64,000 nt of DNA, taken from positions 124,001-188,000 of the forward strand of contig CAWGMT010000006.1 of the NCBI GenBank assembly GCA_963823675.1. Direction: 5' to 3'. The translations under genes and the position numbers were made by a program. The stretch's first letter is position 1. Each line of letters starts with the position of its first letter. The notes under the pieces are model-generated. The model saw only the letters and a program-made list of their open reading frames with translations, did no database searches and was not told the DNA's origin. This document shows positions 1 through 8,998 of this stretch, in pieces. Origin of the DNA: CAWGMT01 sp963823675. Lineage in GTDB: Bacteria > Planctomycetota > Planctomycetia > Isosphaerales > Isosphaeraceae.

Positions 1-1001
1 CGGGTCGAATACATCGAGCTTCACGATTTGCTCGTAGTCGGTCAGCGGCAAGTTCAACATGAGAGCGAGGGCTCGATTTGCCTTGATCTTGGCTTGTTTC
101 GCTTCCTTGACCTGGAGCTCGGACAACTGGACCCTCGTCTTGACTACCAGGAGGTCCGCTTCCTTGACCTGTCCCGACTTGAAGAGCGACTCGGTGAGCG
201 TCTCCAGTTTGCGGATTCCCGTCAGATACTTCTCACTGAACCGCAGGTTCAGGCCCGCCGAGACGTCATCCTCGTAGACGGTGTAGAGGTTGTCGATCTG
301 GTTGCGGATCGCGTCCTGAAGCTGGGCCTCGGTGACGTTGGCGCTTCGCGTGCCGACCGGGTGCGCGCCTGCCTTTTGAAGGTGAGGTCCAGGGGATAGC
401 TGATGTTGACGTCAAATTGAGGAGGCCCGCCGGGCCTCAGGAATGAAAAGTGGCCGTAAGGGAGCAGCTCGCCGTCCGCATAGAAAATCGGGTTGGCACG
501 GAGGTTGGCCGTGAGCACGTCGGCGTCGGCCATCGGTATCTCCATCCTGGCGGCATAGATATCCAGATTCTGCTGGATGAGCTGGTTGATGGCGGCGTCG
601 AGGTTCATGTCTGCCACGTTGCCGTAGTCGACGAATTCCGCCTCGAGCTCGAGGTCGCCATATTGCGTGGTCTGGAGCGGCGGAAGGCTCGGAATCGCAA
701 GCTGAGCCCCAACCGCCGCGAAGATCGGCGCCCCCGGCGTCTGAAGCGCGCTCGCGGGGGCGTGAGATCCGCCGCGGCCGCCCCGGCCGCTGAAAGGTGC
801 AATTGACGGCGTCGACCAATCCGGGAAGTTGGCTTGGCCCAAGGGCTGGCCCACCACGACCGAGCCCCCCGACGCGCCAATCGGTGACCCGACGTTGAAC
901 TGCTGCGCCCATGCACAGTTCGTCGCCAGGATCCCGTAAACGGACGCGGCCAGCAGCTTCATGAGGCGCCGCGCGCCCTTCATCTTCGTCCGTCCGGGCA
1001 T
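1..1001 (-). CDS. TolC-family outer membrane efflux protein, 3' part outside window, frameshifted
   Basis: This gene encodes an outer-membrane channel of the TolC type, the exit duct of tripartite efflux or type I secretion. The ATG at 1001 is chosen because AGGAGG lies nine bases upstream and a hydrophobic signal peptide follows about 13 residues later. A Gly/Ala/Pro-rich linker is followed by a segment typical of the family (LNLDAAINQLIQQN, then ANPIFYADGELLPYG and NISYPLDLTFKRQAR). Near 340-352 the frame breaks. In the next frame the helical part continues well (VTEAQLQDAIRNQIDNLY, then LFKSGQVKEADLLVVKTRVQ and ALALMLNLPL), so one base seems to be missing. The 3' end lies beyond position 1. 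Family assignment is strong; substrate unknown. Confidence 0.8.
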
Positions 1002-1422
1002 TCCGATCGACCTCCTGTCGTTCGGACGACTGATCCGACTGCCGATCTCAGAGCGGGCTTCCTGCCCACTACGGACCACAAGCGCGAGACTTCGGTTTCT
1101 GCGAACGCGGAAACCGCAACCTCTTGCTCGTGCACGATTCCAGTGTAGTCATCACGCTCCGCGTGATGTTCCGTCACACCTAGCGTGACGGCTACTGCAC
1201 CTGACCGGCATCGAGTTCGAAAGCGATTTGTAGGGAACGACGTGCAAACTGAGATGTGAAGCGGGGGAACCTTAACGAACCTGTCCGGCTCTGGGAAGAG
1301 CAATTCCCGAGTTTTGCAAGAATTGCTACTCTCTCGGTCGCGGAATGAAACTCATCGCAAGCTTGCAGGTTTGCTGCCCGAGGGTTGTTCGGAAGGTCTC
1401 CCATAGAGGAGTGCTCACCACG
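1002..1422. other. Divergent intergenic region with two small hairpins
   Basis: This is the space between the divergent tolC-like gene and the membrane-protein gene. It carries two adjacent palindromes: 1150-1168 (CATCACGC, loop TCC, GCGTGATG) and 1171-1191 (CCGTCAC, 7-base loop, GTGACGG). The first belongs to a small hairpin type seen twice more in this window. No convincing promoter hexamers were found. Confidence 0.5.
1150..1168. repeat. Short palindromic repeat (GCGGAGC-core hairpin), copy 1
   Basis: A perfect 8-bp stem CATCACGC/GCGTGATG closes a three-base loop. Read on the minus strand the loop and flanks give CGCGGAGCG, the same core as the hairpins at 4579-4605 and 22586-22604; the copy at 22586-22604 has the same stem in opposite orientation. 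Confidence 0.6.
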
Positions 1423-3018
1423 ATGTCGCACGGCGCCGGCGGCCGCTCCTGGGCCTACTATCCCCTCACGGCACTTTCGCTCTGGATCGGCTGGGGCATT
1501 CGCGGCAACTTCGGGCATGAGTATGGCGCGATGATTCCGGGGGCGCTCGCGGCCATGGCCGCGATCCTGCTCTCGGGTCGCCGCGACTGGCACGGCCGGA
1601 TCGCCTACTTCGGGATGTTCGGCGCTCTCGGCTGGTCGTTCGGGGGCAGCATCTCTTACATGCAAGTGATTGCTTATACCCACTCGGGGCATTCACCAAG
1701 CGTGCTCTATGGATTTGCCTGTCTCTTCGTGATCGGTTTCCTCTGGGCCGCGCTGGGCGGCGCGGGGACCGCCTTGCCGGCAGTCACGGACCGCGCGTTC
1801 CTGGCAGGTCTGTTCGTCCCGATCAGTGTCGTCTTCGTCCTCTGGTGGCTACAGGGCGTGGCCATCGAGCCCTACCTGGCGCGACGTGGGTACGCGCTCG
1901 GCTGGTATGATTCCGACTGGCTGGCGGCACTGCTGGCCGTGATCGGGGCGGTGCTGGTCTGGGCCGTCCGGCGACGGCTCGATGGACCGACATCGCTCGT
2001 GCTTCACCTCGCCGTGGGTTGGTGGGCGGGCTTTGTCATTCTGGTCCTTTTGCTCGGCCTGCGCATGACGCCGCCGCGCGGCGACAACTGGGCAGGCTGC
2101 GTGGGCATGACCGCGGCGCTCTCGTGGTACTGCCGGCGCACCGGGTACCACGAGATCGCCCGCGCTGCCCTTGTCTCCGGTTTCATCGGCGGAATGGGCT
2201 TCGCGGCCGCGTCGATGCTCAAATTGGTGGAGGTGACGAGCGGCTATGACACCAACTGGCACAGCATCCTGGAGCAGACGACCGGGCTCTTCAATGGAAT
2301 CGGCCTGGCGGCCGCGGTCGCCAGCGTGGCGCGGCGAGCTCCGCCTCTTGCCGACCAACCGGAACGAGCGAGCGGCAGGGAAGCCATAGCCTGCGGATTC
2401 GTACTACTGGGAATCACCTATATCAATCTGCGCAAGAACGTCCCGCAGTGGGTCCGATCGAAGGCCGTTCCCGCCGAGATGGCGGGTATCGCGGCCTGGG
2501 TCTACTTCGAGGCGGCCTATCTGCTCTTGACGATCGCGGCCATTGTCCTCTGGGCGCAACACCGGAAACGTCCCTTGCCGGTCGTCCCCGAAAGCTGGCT
2601 CGGCAGGGGGCAGTTGCTTTATCTGGGCTTGCTCTGGTGGATGGTCGTCGGCAATTTCGAGCGCGCACTCGTCGGCTTCACGGCGCAGCGTCTCGTGACT
2701 GAAGGCGTCATCTACGTGGTCGCCCTGATTGCGACGCTCCTCTTGCTTCTTGGCGCCGGGGCTGAAGAGCCAGGCGGCGAGCCGCGGCCGGCAATTCCAC
2801 CACGCGCACGTTTGCCGCTGGCCGCGACCGTTGCCGTGGGCGTGACCGCAGCCACCCTCTCGATCGTGGCAGACTGGGCCATCGTGCGGGCGATTTATGG
2901 CGATCGATTCGCGGGCCACGCGGGTTTGCACATCCGGTTCGGCCCCAGGGCCACGATCAATCGGGTCGAGAATCGCCGCGAGGTTCCGGATCGTTCCGGG
3001 ACAGGGCCCCGAGCTTGA
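1423..3018 (+). CDS. Polytopic integral membrane protein of unknown function
   Basis: I do not recognise a characterised family. The product is about 531 residues with roughly a dozen hydrophobic segments, starting with a conserved-looking first segment (LTALSLWIGWGIRGNFGHE) and a GWSFGGSISYMQ stretch, so it sits in the inner membrane. The ATG at 1423 is preferred over the upstream start at 1345 because it is preceded by an AGAGGA element at 1405-1410 and because the residues upstream look non-conserved; a GTG at 1411 is an alternative. Its 3' end overlaps the convergent kinase gene by 62 bases, so the last 20 residues may have drifted. Function cannot be inferred beyond membrane transport or sensing. 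Confidence 0.75.
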   Translation: MSHGAGGRSWAYYPLTALSLWIGWGIRGNFGHEYGAMIPGALAAMAAILLSGRRDWHGRIAYFGMFGALGWSFGGSISYMQVIAYTHSGHSPSVLYGFACLFVIGFLWAALGGAGTALPAVTDRAFLAGLFVPISVVFVLWWLQGVAIEPYLARRGYALGWYDSDWLAALLAVIGAVLVWAVRRRLDGPTSLVLHLAVGWWAGFVILVLLLGLRMTPPRGDNWAGCVGMTAALSWYCRRTGYHEIARAALVSGFIGGMGFAAASMLKLVEVTSGYDTNWHSILEQTTGLFNGIGLAAAVASVARRAPPLADQPERASGREAIACGFVLLGITYINLRKNVPQWVRSKAVPAEMAGIAAWVYFEAAYLLLTIAAIVLWAQHRKRPLPVVPESWLGRGQLLYLGLLWWMVVGNFERALVGFTAQRLVTEGVIYVVALIATLLLLLGAGAEEPGGEPRPAIPPRARLPLAATVAVGVTAATLSIVADWAIVRAIYGDRFAGHAGLHIRFGPRATINRVENRREVPDRSGTGPRA

Positions 3019-4258
3019 TCGTCGGCGGGCCCGGGCGGGCAGTAAGCAGCGGCGCGAGGTCTGGCGCGCGGCTGGGGATGGACTGTTCCGGCGGCACGGT
3101 GCCCGATCCCTTCAAACGCGACCAGTGAGGCGCCCTCAAGGACGCGCGGCTGAATCGAAACGACGCGTGGAGCTCGAATCGTTCCAGTTCCGATGCGAGC
3201 TCGCGGGCCGAGTCGAAGCGCCGGCCAGGTTCGGGCGCCATGGCCTTCATGACGATCTGTTCGAGCTCGACGGGAAAGCCGGGACAGATCGCAGCCAAGG
3301 ACCGCGGCGGGGCGCTGGCCAGGTACGGCGCCAGACCGTGCAGGCCCAGTTGATCGGGAACCACGAAGGGCCGTTCGAGGGTCAGTGCCTCGAAGAGCGT
3401 GACTCCCAGCGAGTAGATATCGCATTTCACTTCGTCGGCGGCAAGCTTGAGCAGTCGTTCGGGCGCCATGTACATCGGCGTTCCGGCCCCGTCGCGCATC
3501 TGCTCGACGGTGGCGACCTCGAGGTCGCGGCCGAGCCCGAAATCGCAGAGGTAGACTTCGCCGACGTTCCGCTTGTCCAGCAGGATGTTGGCCGGCTTGA
3601 TATCGCGGTGAGCGATGCAATGATCGTGCACCCGCGCCAGGGCCCGCGCCACCCGCGCCAGCAGCCGGATCATGCCGCTGCGGTATTCGTCGCCCTTCAT
3701 GGCAGCGAAGGCATGGTTCACTTCGGTGTCATTGCCGGCGAGATAGCTGCTGCGACAGAATATGACCTCGTGCAGTGGGGTTCCCTCGACATAGGGCATC
3801 GCCATGAAGATGTGCCCGTCGACCTCGCCCAGCTCATAGACTTTGAGCAAGCTGGGACCGGCCAGGCGAATGCCGCGGTCGGCTTCCCGGCGAAACTGGG
3901 CCAACCGGACGGGATTGTTCGTTAGCCCTGGCTTCATGATCTTGAGCGCAACCAGATCGGCTGGCGAATCCAGCCGCGCGGCCTTCCAAACATCGCCCTG
4001 GGCGCCTCGCCCCAGTCGTTGGAGCAGAACATACGGGCCGACCTCACGTCCGGTCACGAGTGGAGTGTTTGGCCTGCCCCGTCGCCCATTGTGTTTTTGC
4101 CGAGGACCTGGGCTCAACAACGTCGGCGGCGCCGGCCCGGCGCATGCCTTGACACCGTTCTCCGCCGGCAAAGTCGGACGGATGGGCGCCGGAGTGCGCG
4201 TGTCATCGCTCTTGGTCAGAGCGTCTGTCGGGATCTTCCAGTCTGTGAAAGCGGCCAT
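2957..4258 (-). CDS. Hanks-type serine/threonine protein kinase
   Basis: A soluble eukaryotic-like Ser/Thr kinase of about 433 residues. After a Pro-rich N-terminus of roughly 80 residues the kinase domain shows all expected elements in order: glycine loop LGRGAQGDVWKA, VALKIM with the ATP-binding Lys, catalytic HRDIKPANIL, DFGLGRD and the MAPERL activation-segment end. The C-terminal tail after the domain has no membrane segment and no recognisable sensor. The start at 4258 follows from the first codon that is not part of a low-complexity upstream extension; a start at 4342 is possible. The gene faces the membrane-protein gene tail to tail with a 62-base overlap. Such kinases are numerous in planctomycetes; target unknown. 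Confidence 0.9.
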   Translation of the reverse strand: MAAFTDWKIPTDALTKSDDTRTPAPIRPTLPAENGVKACAGPAPPTLLSPGPRQKHNGRRGRPNTPLVTGREVGPYVLLQRLGRGAQGDVWKAARLDSPADLVALKIMKPGLTNNPVRLAQFRREADRGIRLAGPSLLKVYELGEVDGHIFMAMPYVEGTPLHEVIFCRSSYLAGNDTEVNHAFAAMKGDEYRSGMIRLLARVARALARVHDHCIAHRDIKPANILLDKRNVGEVYLCDFGLGRDLEVATVEQMRDGAGTPMYMAPERLLKLAADEVKCDIYSLGVTLFEALTLERPFVVPDQLGLHGLAPYLASAPPRSLAAICPGFPVELEQIVMKAMAPEPGRRFDSARELASELERFELHASFRFSRASLRAPHWSRLKGSGTVPPEQSIPSRAPDLAPLLTARPGPPTIKLGALSRNDPEPRGDSRPD

Positions 4259-4677
4259 GATATCGGTCTCGTTTTGTGATGGTGGACGTCGCCCGATCCC
4301 CGGCACGGCCGGGTGCCCGCCACCGGGCGCTGCACGCTCCAAACCAATGCTAGGCCAGCCAGGAAAACCGTGCGAAAAACCCGACGTCGGTGTCGTCCGG
4401 AGTCAACGATTCGCGGCGATGTCGGGCCGAATTCTCCGGCGGCCTGGGTTTCGCTTCGGTTCCCGCGCGAGCGTTGCGACGTGGGCTACACTGGTGAAAT
4501 GGAGTGCTGCTTGACACTCGACTTCCGGCCCGCTCATGATGTCCCTCAGGATCAGGACGTCAATGACTTCCCGGTATAGTCGTCTTTCGCGGAGCGAAAG
4601 GCGACACTGATTATCGCGCTGCACCTGAGTCAATCGAGCTCAAGGGCTACCCGAACGAGAGAGCCGACGATTCTCCC
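4259..4677. other. Divergent intergenic region between kinase and NRAMP-like gene
   Basis: No gene is seen. The only clear structure is the hairpin at 4579-4605, about 75 bases before the NRAMP-like start. No promoter was convincing. Confidence 0.4.
4579..4605. repeat. Short palindromic repeat (GCGGAGC-core hairpin), copy 2
   Basis: A 12-bp stem (GTCGTCTTTCGC with GCGAAAGGCGAC, one wobble pair) closes the loop GGA. The core CGCGGAGCG matches the hairpins at 1150 and 22586, although the outer arms differ. It lies upstream of the transporter operon. Confidence 0.6.
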
Positions 4678-6140
4678 GTGATCAACGAACCGGACCAAGA
4701 CCTCTACGGCCTGCCTCCCGAAGCGATCAAGGAGCCTCCGCACACGCTGGCGCGGGCGATCCGCCAGATCGGGCCGGGGCTGGTCCTGGCCGCCTCGATC
4801 GTCGGTACCGGCGAGCTGATCAACACGACCAGCTTGGGCGCCAAGGCTGGATTCAGTCTGCTCTGGTTGATCCTGCTTTCGTGCGTGATCAAGGTATTCG
4901 TGCAGGTAGAGCTGGGCCGCTATGCGATCACGCACGGCAAGACCACGCTGGCCGCGTTCGACTCGCTGCCCGGCCCCAGGCTGGGGGTTTCGTGGCTGTG
5001 CTGGCTCTGGTTGATCATGATGCTGACCACTCAGGCGCAGATCGCCGCGATGGAGGGGACCGTCGGACAGGCGGCCCAAATGGCGTTCCCCGGCGCATCG
5101 CAGGCCGTGGCCGACTGGGCGGGCACGATCGTGGCGCCCTTGGGGACCTATCTTTCCAGCCACCAGGAGTATTTCTGGGCAGGGATGACCACGCTGGCCG
5201 CGATTCTCTTGCTCCTCTCGGGAGGATATCGCCGGCTGGAGAAGATCACGACTGTGCTGGTCGCCGCCGTCACGCTTTTTACCGTCGCCAGCGTGCTCAT
5301 CCTCCAGTGGACGCGATTCCGGATCACGCTGCCCGACCTGGCCGGAGGGTTCACGCTGGCCGTGCCGTCCGCCGCCGTCGCCCTGGCGTTCTCGGCGTTC
5401 GGGATCACGGGCGTGGGCGCCTCCGAGCTGATCGCCTATCCCTACTGGTGCATCGAGAAGGGCTATGCGCGTTTCGCGGGGCGCGCAGCGGCGACGACGC
5501 GTGGGCCAGCCGGGCGCGCGGCTGGGTCAGCGTCATGAAGCTCGACGCGTGGTTCAGCATGGTCGTCTTCACGATCGCGACGGTCGCGTTCTACCTGCTC
5601 GGGGCAGCCGTGCTCCATCCTCAGCAGCTCAACCCGCAGGGCGAGGACATGATCAAGACCCTCGCCGTCATGTACTCGCATCCGCTCGAGGGCACGCCGC
5701 TGGACTGGCTCCGCCCGTTCACGCGCGTGGGGTTCCTGCTCGGTGCCTGGGCAGTCTTGTTCAAGACGCTCTACGTGGCGACGGCCGCCAATAGCCGCCT
5801 TACGGCCGACTTCCTCAACCGCCTGGGAGTGTGGCACCCGGCCGGCCCGGCCGGCCGTGAGCGAATGGTCAAGCTCTTTTGCGTGATCTATCCGGCGCTT
5901 TCCCTGGGGCTCTACTACCTGTTCCGTGAGCCGCAAGGTCTGATCAAGGCCGGCGGCATCGCGCAGGCATTGATGCTGCCGTTCATCGCGGGGGCGACGA
6001 TTTACCTCCGTCTGCGGGATACCGACCGTCGCGTCGGTCCCTCGATCGCCAGCGACGTCCTCACCTGGATTGCCTTCGTTTCGATCACGGCCGTCGCGGT
6101 TTACAGCATCCACGACCAACTGAAGGGATTCTTGCCGTGA
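4678..6140 (+). CDS. NRAMP-family divalent metal transporter-like protein, frameshifted
   Basis: The gene encodes a membrane transporter resembling the NRAMP (Mn/Fe) superfamily. The N-terminal part has the typical first helix (IGPGLVLAASIVGTGELIN), then a helix with CVIKVFVQVELGRYAITHGKT and a helix with FGITGVGASELIAYPYWC. At about 5480-5484 the frame breaks in a run of G. The rest continues in another frame (SRARGWVSVMKLDAWFSM and further helices, ending IHDQLKGFLP). Adding one G restores a protein of about 487 residues. The start is GTG at 4678; the ribosome binding site is weak. The stop codon overlaps the start of the next gene (GTGA), so the two form an operon. Whether the break is real or an assembly error is open. 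Confidence 0.8.
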
Positions 6141-8524
6141 TTCGCCCTCTTTTTGCCGCTCGCTACCTGACGTTTGCCGCGGCAGCCCTGCTGCTGGTCG
6201 CCCTGGCCTTCATGGGCAAACGGGTGAGTTATGAGCAGTCGATCGGTTCGTTCTTCGCGGATGACGACCCTTACATGGGCGTCTATCAAAAGGCGGCCGC
6301 GCTCTTTGGCGACGATAATTTCGCGTTTCTGGTCTACGATGACCCCGAGCTGTTGTCGACAGCCGGCATGGAGCGGGTTGCCGAGCTGGCGGCGGCGGTC
6401 ACTCCAGACAGGATCGGGGGGGTTCTCCGCGTCGAGTCGCTCGACGCGATGCCCTTGCTCTGGGCGTTCGACGATGCGCTCCTGGCGCTCGACCTCCTGC
6501 CGGCGGCCTTGCGCAACGCGGCGCTTGACGCCGCCAAACAAGCGGTCCGGAACATCGACTTGAAAACCAACGCCTTCACCGTGGCCGGCGCCGTGCGGGC
6601 GGCCGGCTCCGACCCGAAGGCGATCGCTCGCTTGAAGAAGCGGCTGACCACCCATCCGCTCTTCCTCGGAACGGTCATCGATGAAAGCGGCACGGCCACC
6701 GCTGTCGTGCTGCGGCTGCGGAAAAACCAGGAACATAATGTGATCGCGACCGTCGCCGCCTTGCGCGCGGCGGCCGATCAATTCGCGGCCCGGCACGGGA
6801 TCGGCAGGCCGGCCGTGGTCGGACCGCCTGTCCTTCTGGCCGACGGTTTCTCGGCGATCGAGGTCGATGGCCGCCGGCTGGCGGTCGTGGGCATGGTCCT
6901 GATCGGAATCGTCACTCTCTCGGCCGTGCGCAGCCTCTGGTGGGCCATTGTGCCGATGCTCGCAAGCTGGCTGATCTGGCTCAGCGCCGAGGAGGTGCTG
7001 GCCTTGTTTCACATCAAGCTGTCGCTCTCCGGTGGCCCCCTGGTCGCCCAGATCATCGTGCTGACGATGCCGGCCGCCAGCCACCTCGCCATCCACTTCC
7101 GGGACCATCGCCGCAACGAGCCCGACCCGCGCAAGGCTGCCGAGACTACCCTCAAAGCGGTCGCCGTGCCAATCATCTGGACGGCGATTACCGGCGCGAT
7201 CGGCTACGGCGCGCTCTTGACGAGCGAGGTCGTTCCCGTGCAGCAGTTTGGCGGAATCCTCGGCACCTGTACCTTCGGCGCGGCGATCCTGGTGATGCTG
7301 CTCTCGCCGATGGCCATGCTGCCGCCGTTTCGACTCGAAGTGCCCGTTCGCTATGGATCGCGATCCCGCGTGGCCGCCCTCATGGATCGCCAGACCTTGC
7401 TGGTCCATCGCCATCCGGGACTCATCGTAACCGTCGTCTTCGCCATCGTGATTCCGGTGGCACTCGGTCTCTTCCGGCTGAGCTACGAGACCAACTACAT
7501 CAACCTGTTCCGACCGGAGACCCGTATCGTCGGCGACTATCACACGGTCGAAGCCAAGCTGGGCGGCATCGGCCTGGTCGAGCTGGTCGTGCCGACCGGT
7601 CCCAAATTCTCGCCGCGCGTGCTGGACGGGCTGCGGCAGGTCGAGAATCGGGTCCGGGCCATTCGCGCCGCCGACCCGAAAGCGATCTCCCACGTGCTTT
7701 CGCTGGCCACGATGCTCGATCCCGATGGCCGTCTGGGCGCCTTGCCGCCGGATCGCCAGGACCGGCTCATCACCGACAAGATCGAGCTGATCGATGCGAC
7801 GCCCTTGAACCACATCCTGCGCAGCCTCTGGAACCCGAGCGCGGGAGAGACCCGGATCATGATCCGAATCAAGGAACAGCAGCCCGCGCCGGACAAATCG
7901 CGAATCTTCCTCCAGGCCGCGCAGGTGGCCACGGACGTCTTCGGGCCTGACTCTTACTTGACCGGGCTGTCGTTCCTGATGACCCGCACGACCCAGGCCA
8001 TCATCGCCACCCAGTGGGGCACTTTCCTTTGGTCGGCCATCAGCATCTTGCTGATGCTGGCCCTGGCGTTCCGGGGCATCGTGCTGGCCTTGCTCGCGAT
8101 CATGCCGACCATGCTGTCGGTGGCGCTCGTGCTGGGACTCATGGGGTGGTTCGGCATCCAGCTCGACATGGCTACCGCGCTCGTGGCCAGCGTCGCATTG
8201 GGCCTGTCGGTGGACGACACCTTCCACTGTCTCTTGCAATTTCACCGCGACCGGAAAACGCGGCGGTTTCGCCGCCGTCTGTTCGACAGCTACCGGGTCA
8301 GCGGGCCCGGCGTGATCCTGTCGAGCCTGGCGGTCGCCGTCGGGTTCGCGGCCTTGCGCTTGAGCGAGTTCGAGCCGTTCGTCAATTTCGGCACGATGGT
8401 CGCGATCGCCACCGCCGGCAGCACGCTCGGCAACCTCATCCTGCTGCCCGCCTGCTTGACCCTGGGAGAGCGCTGGCATCCCAGCCGCAAGCCCGTGAAG
8501 GTTGCCGCATCGACGAAAGTTTGA
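6137..8524 (+). CDS. RND/MMPL-family membrane exporter
   Basis: A 795-residue inner-membrane protein of the RND superfamily, MMPL-like (hydrophobe or lipid export). The topology is the classical duplicate: an N-terminal helix, a large periplasmic loop with YMGVYQKAAALFGDDNF, a bundle of helices around residues 250-400, a second helix at about 430 followed by a second loop (ETNYINLFRPETRIVGDYH), and a final bundle containing ASVALGLSVDDTFHCLLQFHR, the typical acidic RND helix region. Translation starts with GTG at 6137, overlapping the stop of the NRAMP-like gene by four bases, so the genes are translationally coupled. A metal transporter with an RND exporter could handle a shared envelope task, but the substrate is unknown. 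Confidence 0.85.
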   Translation: MIRPLFAARYLTFAAAALLLVALAFMGKRVSYEQSIGSFFADDDPYMGVYQKAAALFGDDNFAFLVYDDPELLSTAGMERVAELAAAVTPDRIGGVLRVESLDAMPLLWAFDDALLALDLLPAALRNAALDAAKQAVRNIDLKTNAFTVAGAVRAAGSDPKAIARLKKRLTTHPLFLGTVIDESGTATAVVLRLRKNQEHNVIATVAALRAAADQFAARHGIGRPAVVGPPVLLADGFSAIEVDGRRLAVVGMVLIGIVTLSAVRSLWWAIVPMLASWLIWLSAEEVLALFHIKLSLSGGPLVAQIIVLTMPAASHLAIHFRDHRRNEPDPRKAAETTLKAVAVPIIWTAITGAIGYGALLTSEVVPVQQFGGILGTCTFGAAILVMLLSPMAMLPPFRLEVPVRYGSRSRVAALMDRQTLLVHRHPGLIVTVVFAIVIPVALGLFRLSYETNYINLFRPETRIVGDYHTVEAKLGGIGLVELVVPTGPKFSPRVLDGLRQVENRVRAIRAADPKAISHVLSLATMLDPDGRLGALPPDRQDRLITDKIELIDATPLNHILRSLWNPSAGETRIMIRIKEQQPAPDKSRIFLQAAQVATDVFGPDSYLTGLSFLMTRTTQAIIATQWGTFLWSAISILLMLALAFRGIVLALLAIMPTMLSVALVLGLMGWFGIQLDMATALVASVALGLSVDDTFHCLLQFHRDRKTRRFRRRLFDSYRVSGPGVILSSLAVAVGFAALRLSEFEPFVNFGTMVAIATAGSTLGNLILLPACLTLGERWHPSRKPVKVAASTKV

Positions 8525-8550
8525 GCCAATGAGAGCCGGCGCGCTATACT
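8521..8550 (+). promoter_or_regulatory. Candidate promoter, TTGAGC-N18-TATACT
   Basis: A -35-like TTGAGC (8521-8526) and a -10-like TATACT (8545-8550) are 18 bases apart, directly after the exporter stop codon. It would have driven the Uma2 gene of which only the end remains at 8611-8802. The -35 is the same as in the promoters at 10420 and 23583. Confidence 0.4.
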
Positions 8551-8610
8551 GAACGCGGTTGACGCAGCGGACCATTCGGAGCCCATCGATGAGCACGATC
8601 GCGGCGATTC

Positions 8611-8802
8611 TGGGTCATTTACCCCGAAGTTCGTGTCATCCAGGTGATCCGGGGCGACGGGTCGGGGTATCGGCTCAGAGCCGGCGACGGGCTGTCCGGC
8701 GATGACGTCGTGCCGGGGTTCCGCTGCCCGGTCGTGAGCTTGTTTCCCGCGACGCGGCCGGAGGGCTCGGGCGAGACCACGCAAGGCCCCTCAGCCTCAT
8801 GA
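8611..8802 (+). pseudogene. C-terminal fragment of a Uma2-family endonuclease gene
   Basis: The reading frame beginning at 8611 gives WVIYPEVRVIQVIRGDG, then a Gly/Asp-rich stretch and VVPGFRCPVVSLFP before the stop at 8800-8802. This is the typical end of planctomycete Uma2 (DUF820) proteins, which place the domain end at a conserved W(V/I)V(D/Y)P and finish with a hydrophobic FPL/FP segment. The catalytic PD-(D/E)XK part is absent, and no start codon of a full gene is present upstream, so this is a remnant. Four complete Uma2 genes occur at 53.4-56.2 kb. Confidence 0.65.
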
Positions 8803-8921
8803 GCGATACCGGGCTCGGCCCCGAAACCTGGAAAGGCTACGACAGGGATGTCGATGCGCGGCGTCTTCGGCTGGGGCGGGACTCTTTCCCTTCTGGGTGC
8901 GTGAGGATGTAGAATCGGTCC

Positions 8922-8948
8922 TTGCGGGGGGACGTGCGGCAGTATAAT
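8922..8948 (+). promoter_or_regulatory. Promoter of citrate synthase copy 1
   Basis: A perfect TATAAT (8943-8948) stands 50 bases before the start codon with a weak TTGCGG (8922-8927) 15 bases upstream. The segment around the -10 (GCAGTATAAT, then GTCATTGGGAC and CCAACC) is repeated almost unchanged before copy 2, so the promoter was duplicated with the gene. Confidence 0.65.
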
Positions 8949-8998
8949 GGGGTCACGGTCATTGGGACGCCAACCATCTGAACGGAAGGACAGAGACG

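Noticed and set aside
6101..8596. 831-codon open frame on the minus strand opposite the RND exporter gene
   Set aside because: The product is rich in Gln, His, Arg and Asp without domains, which is typical for the complement of a high-GC gene. The plus strand has a clear RND protein.
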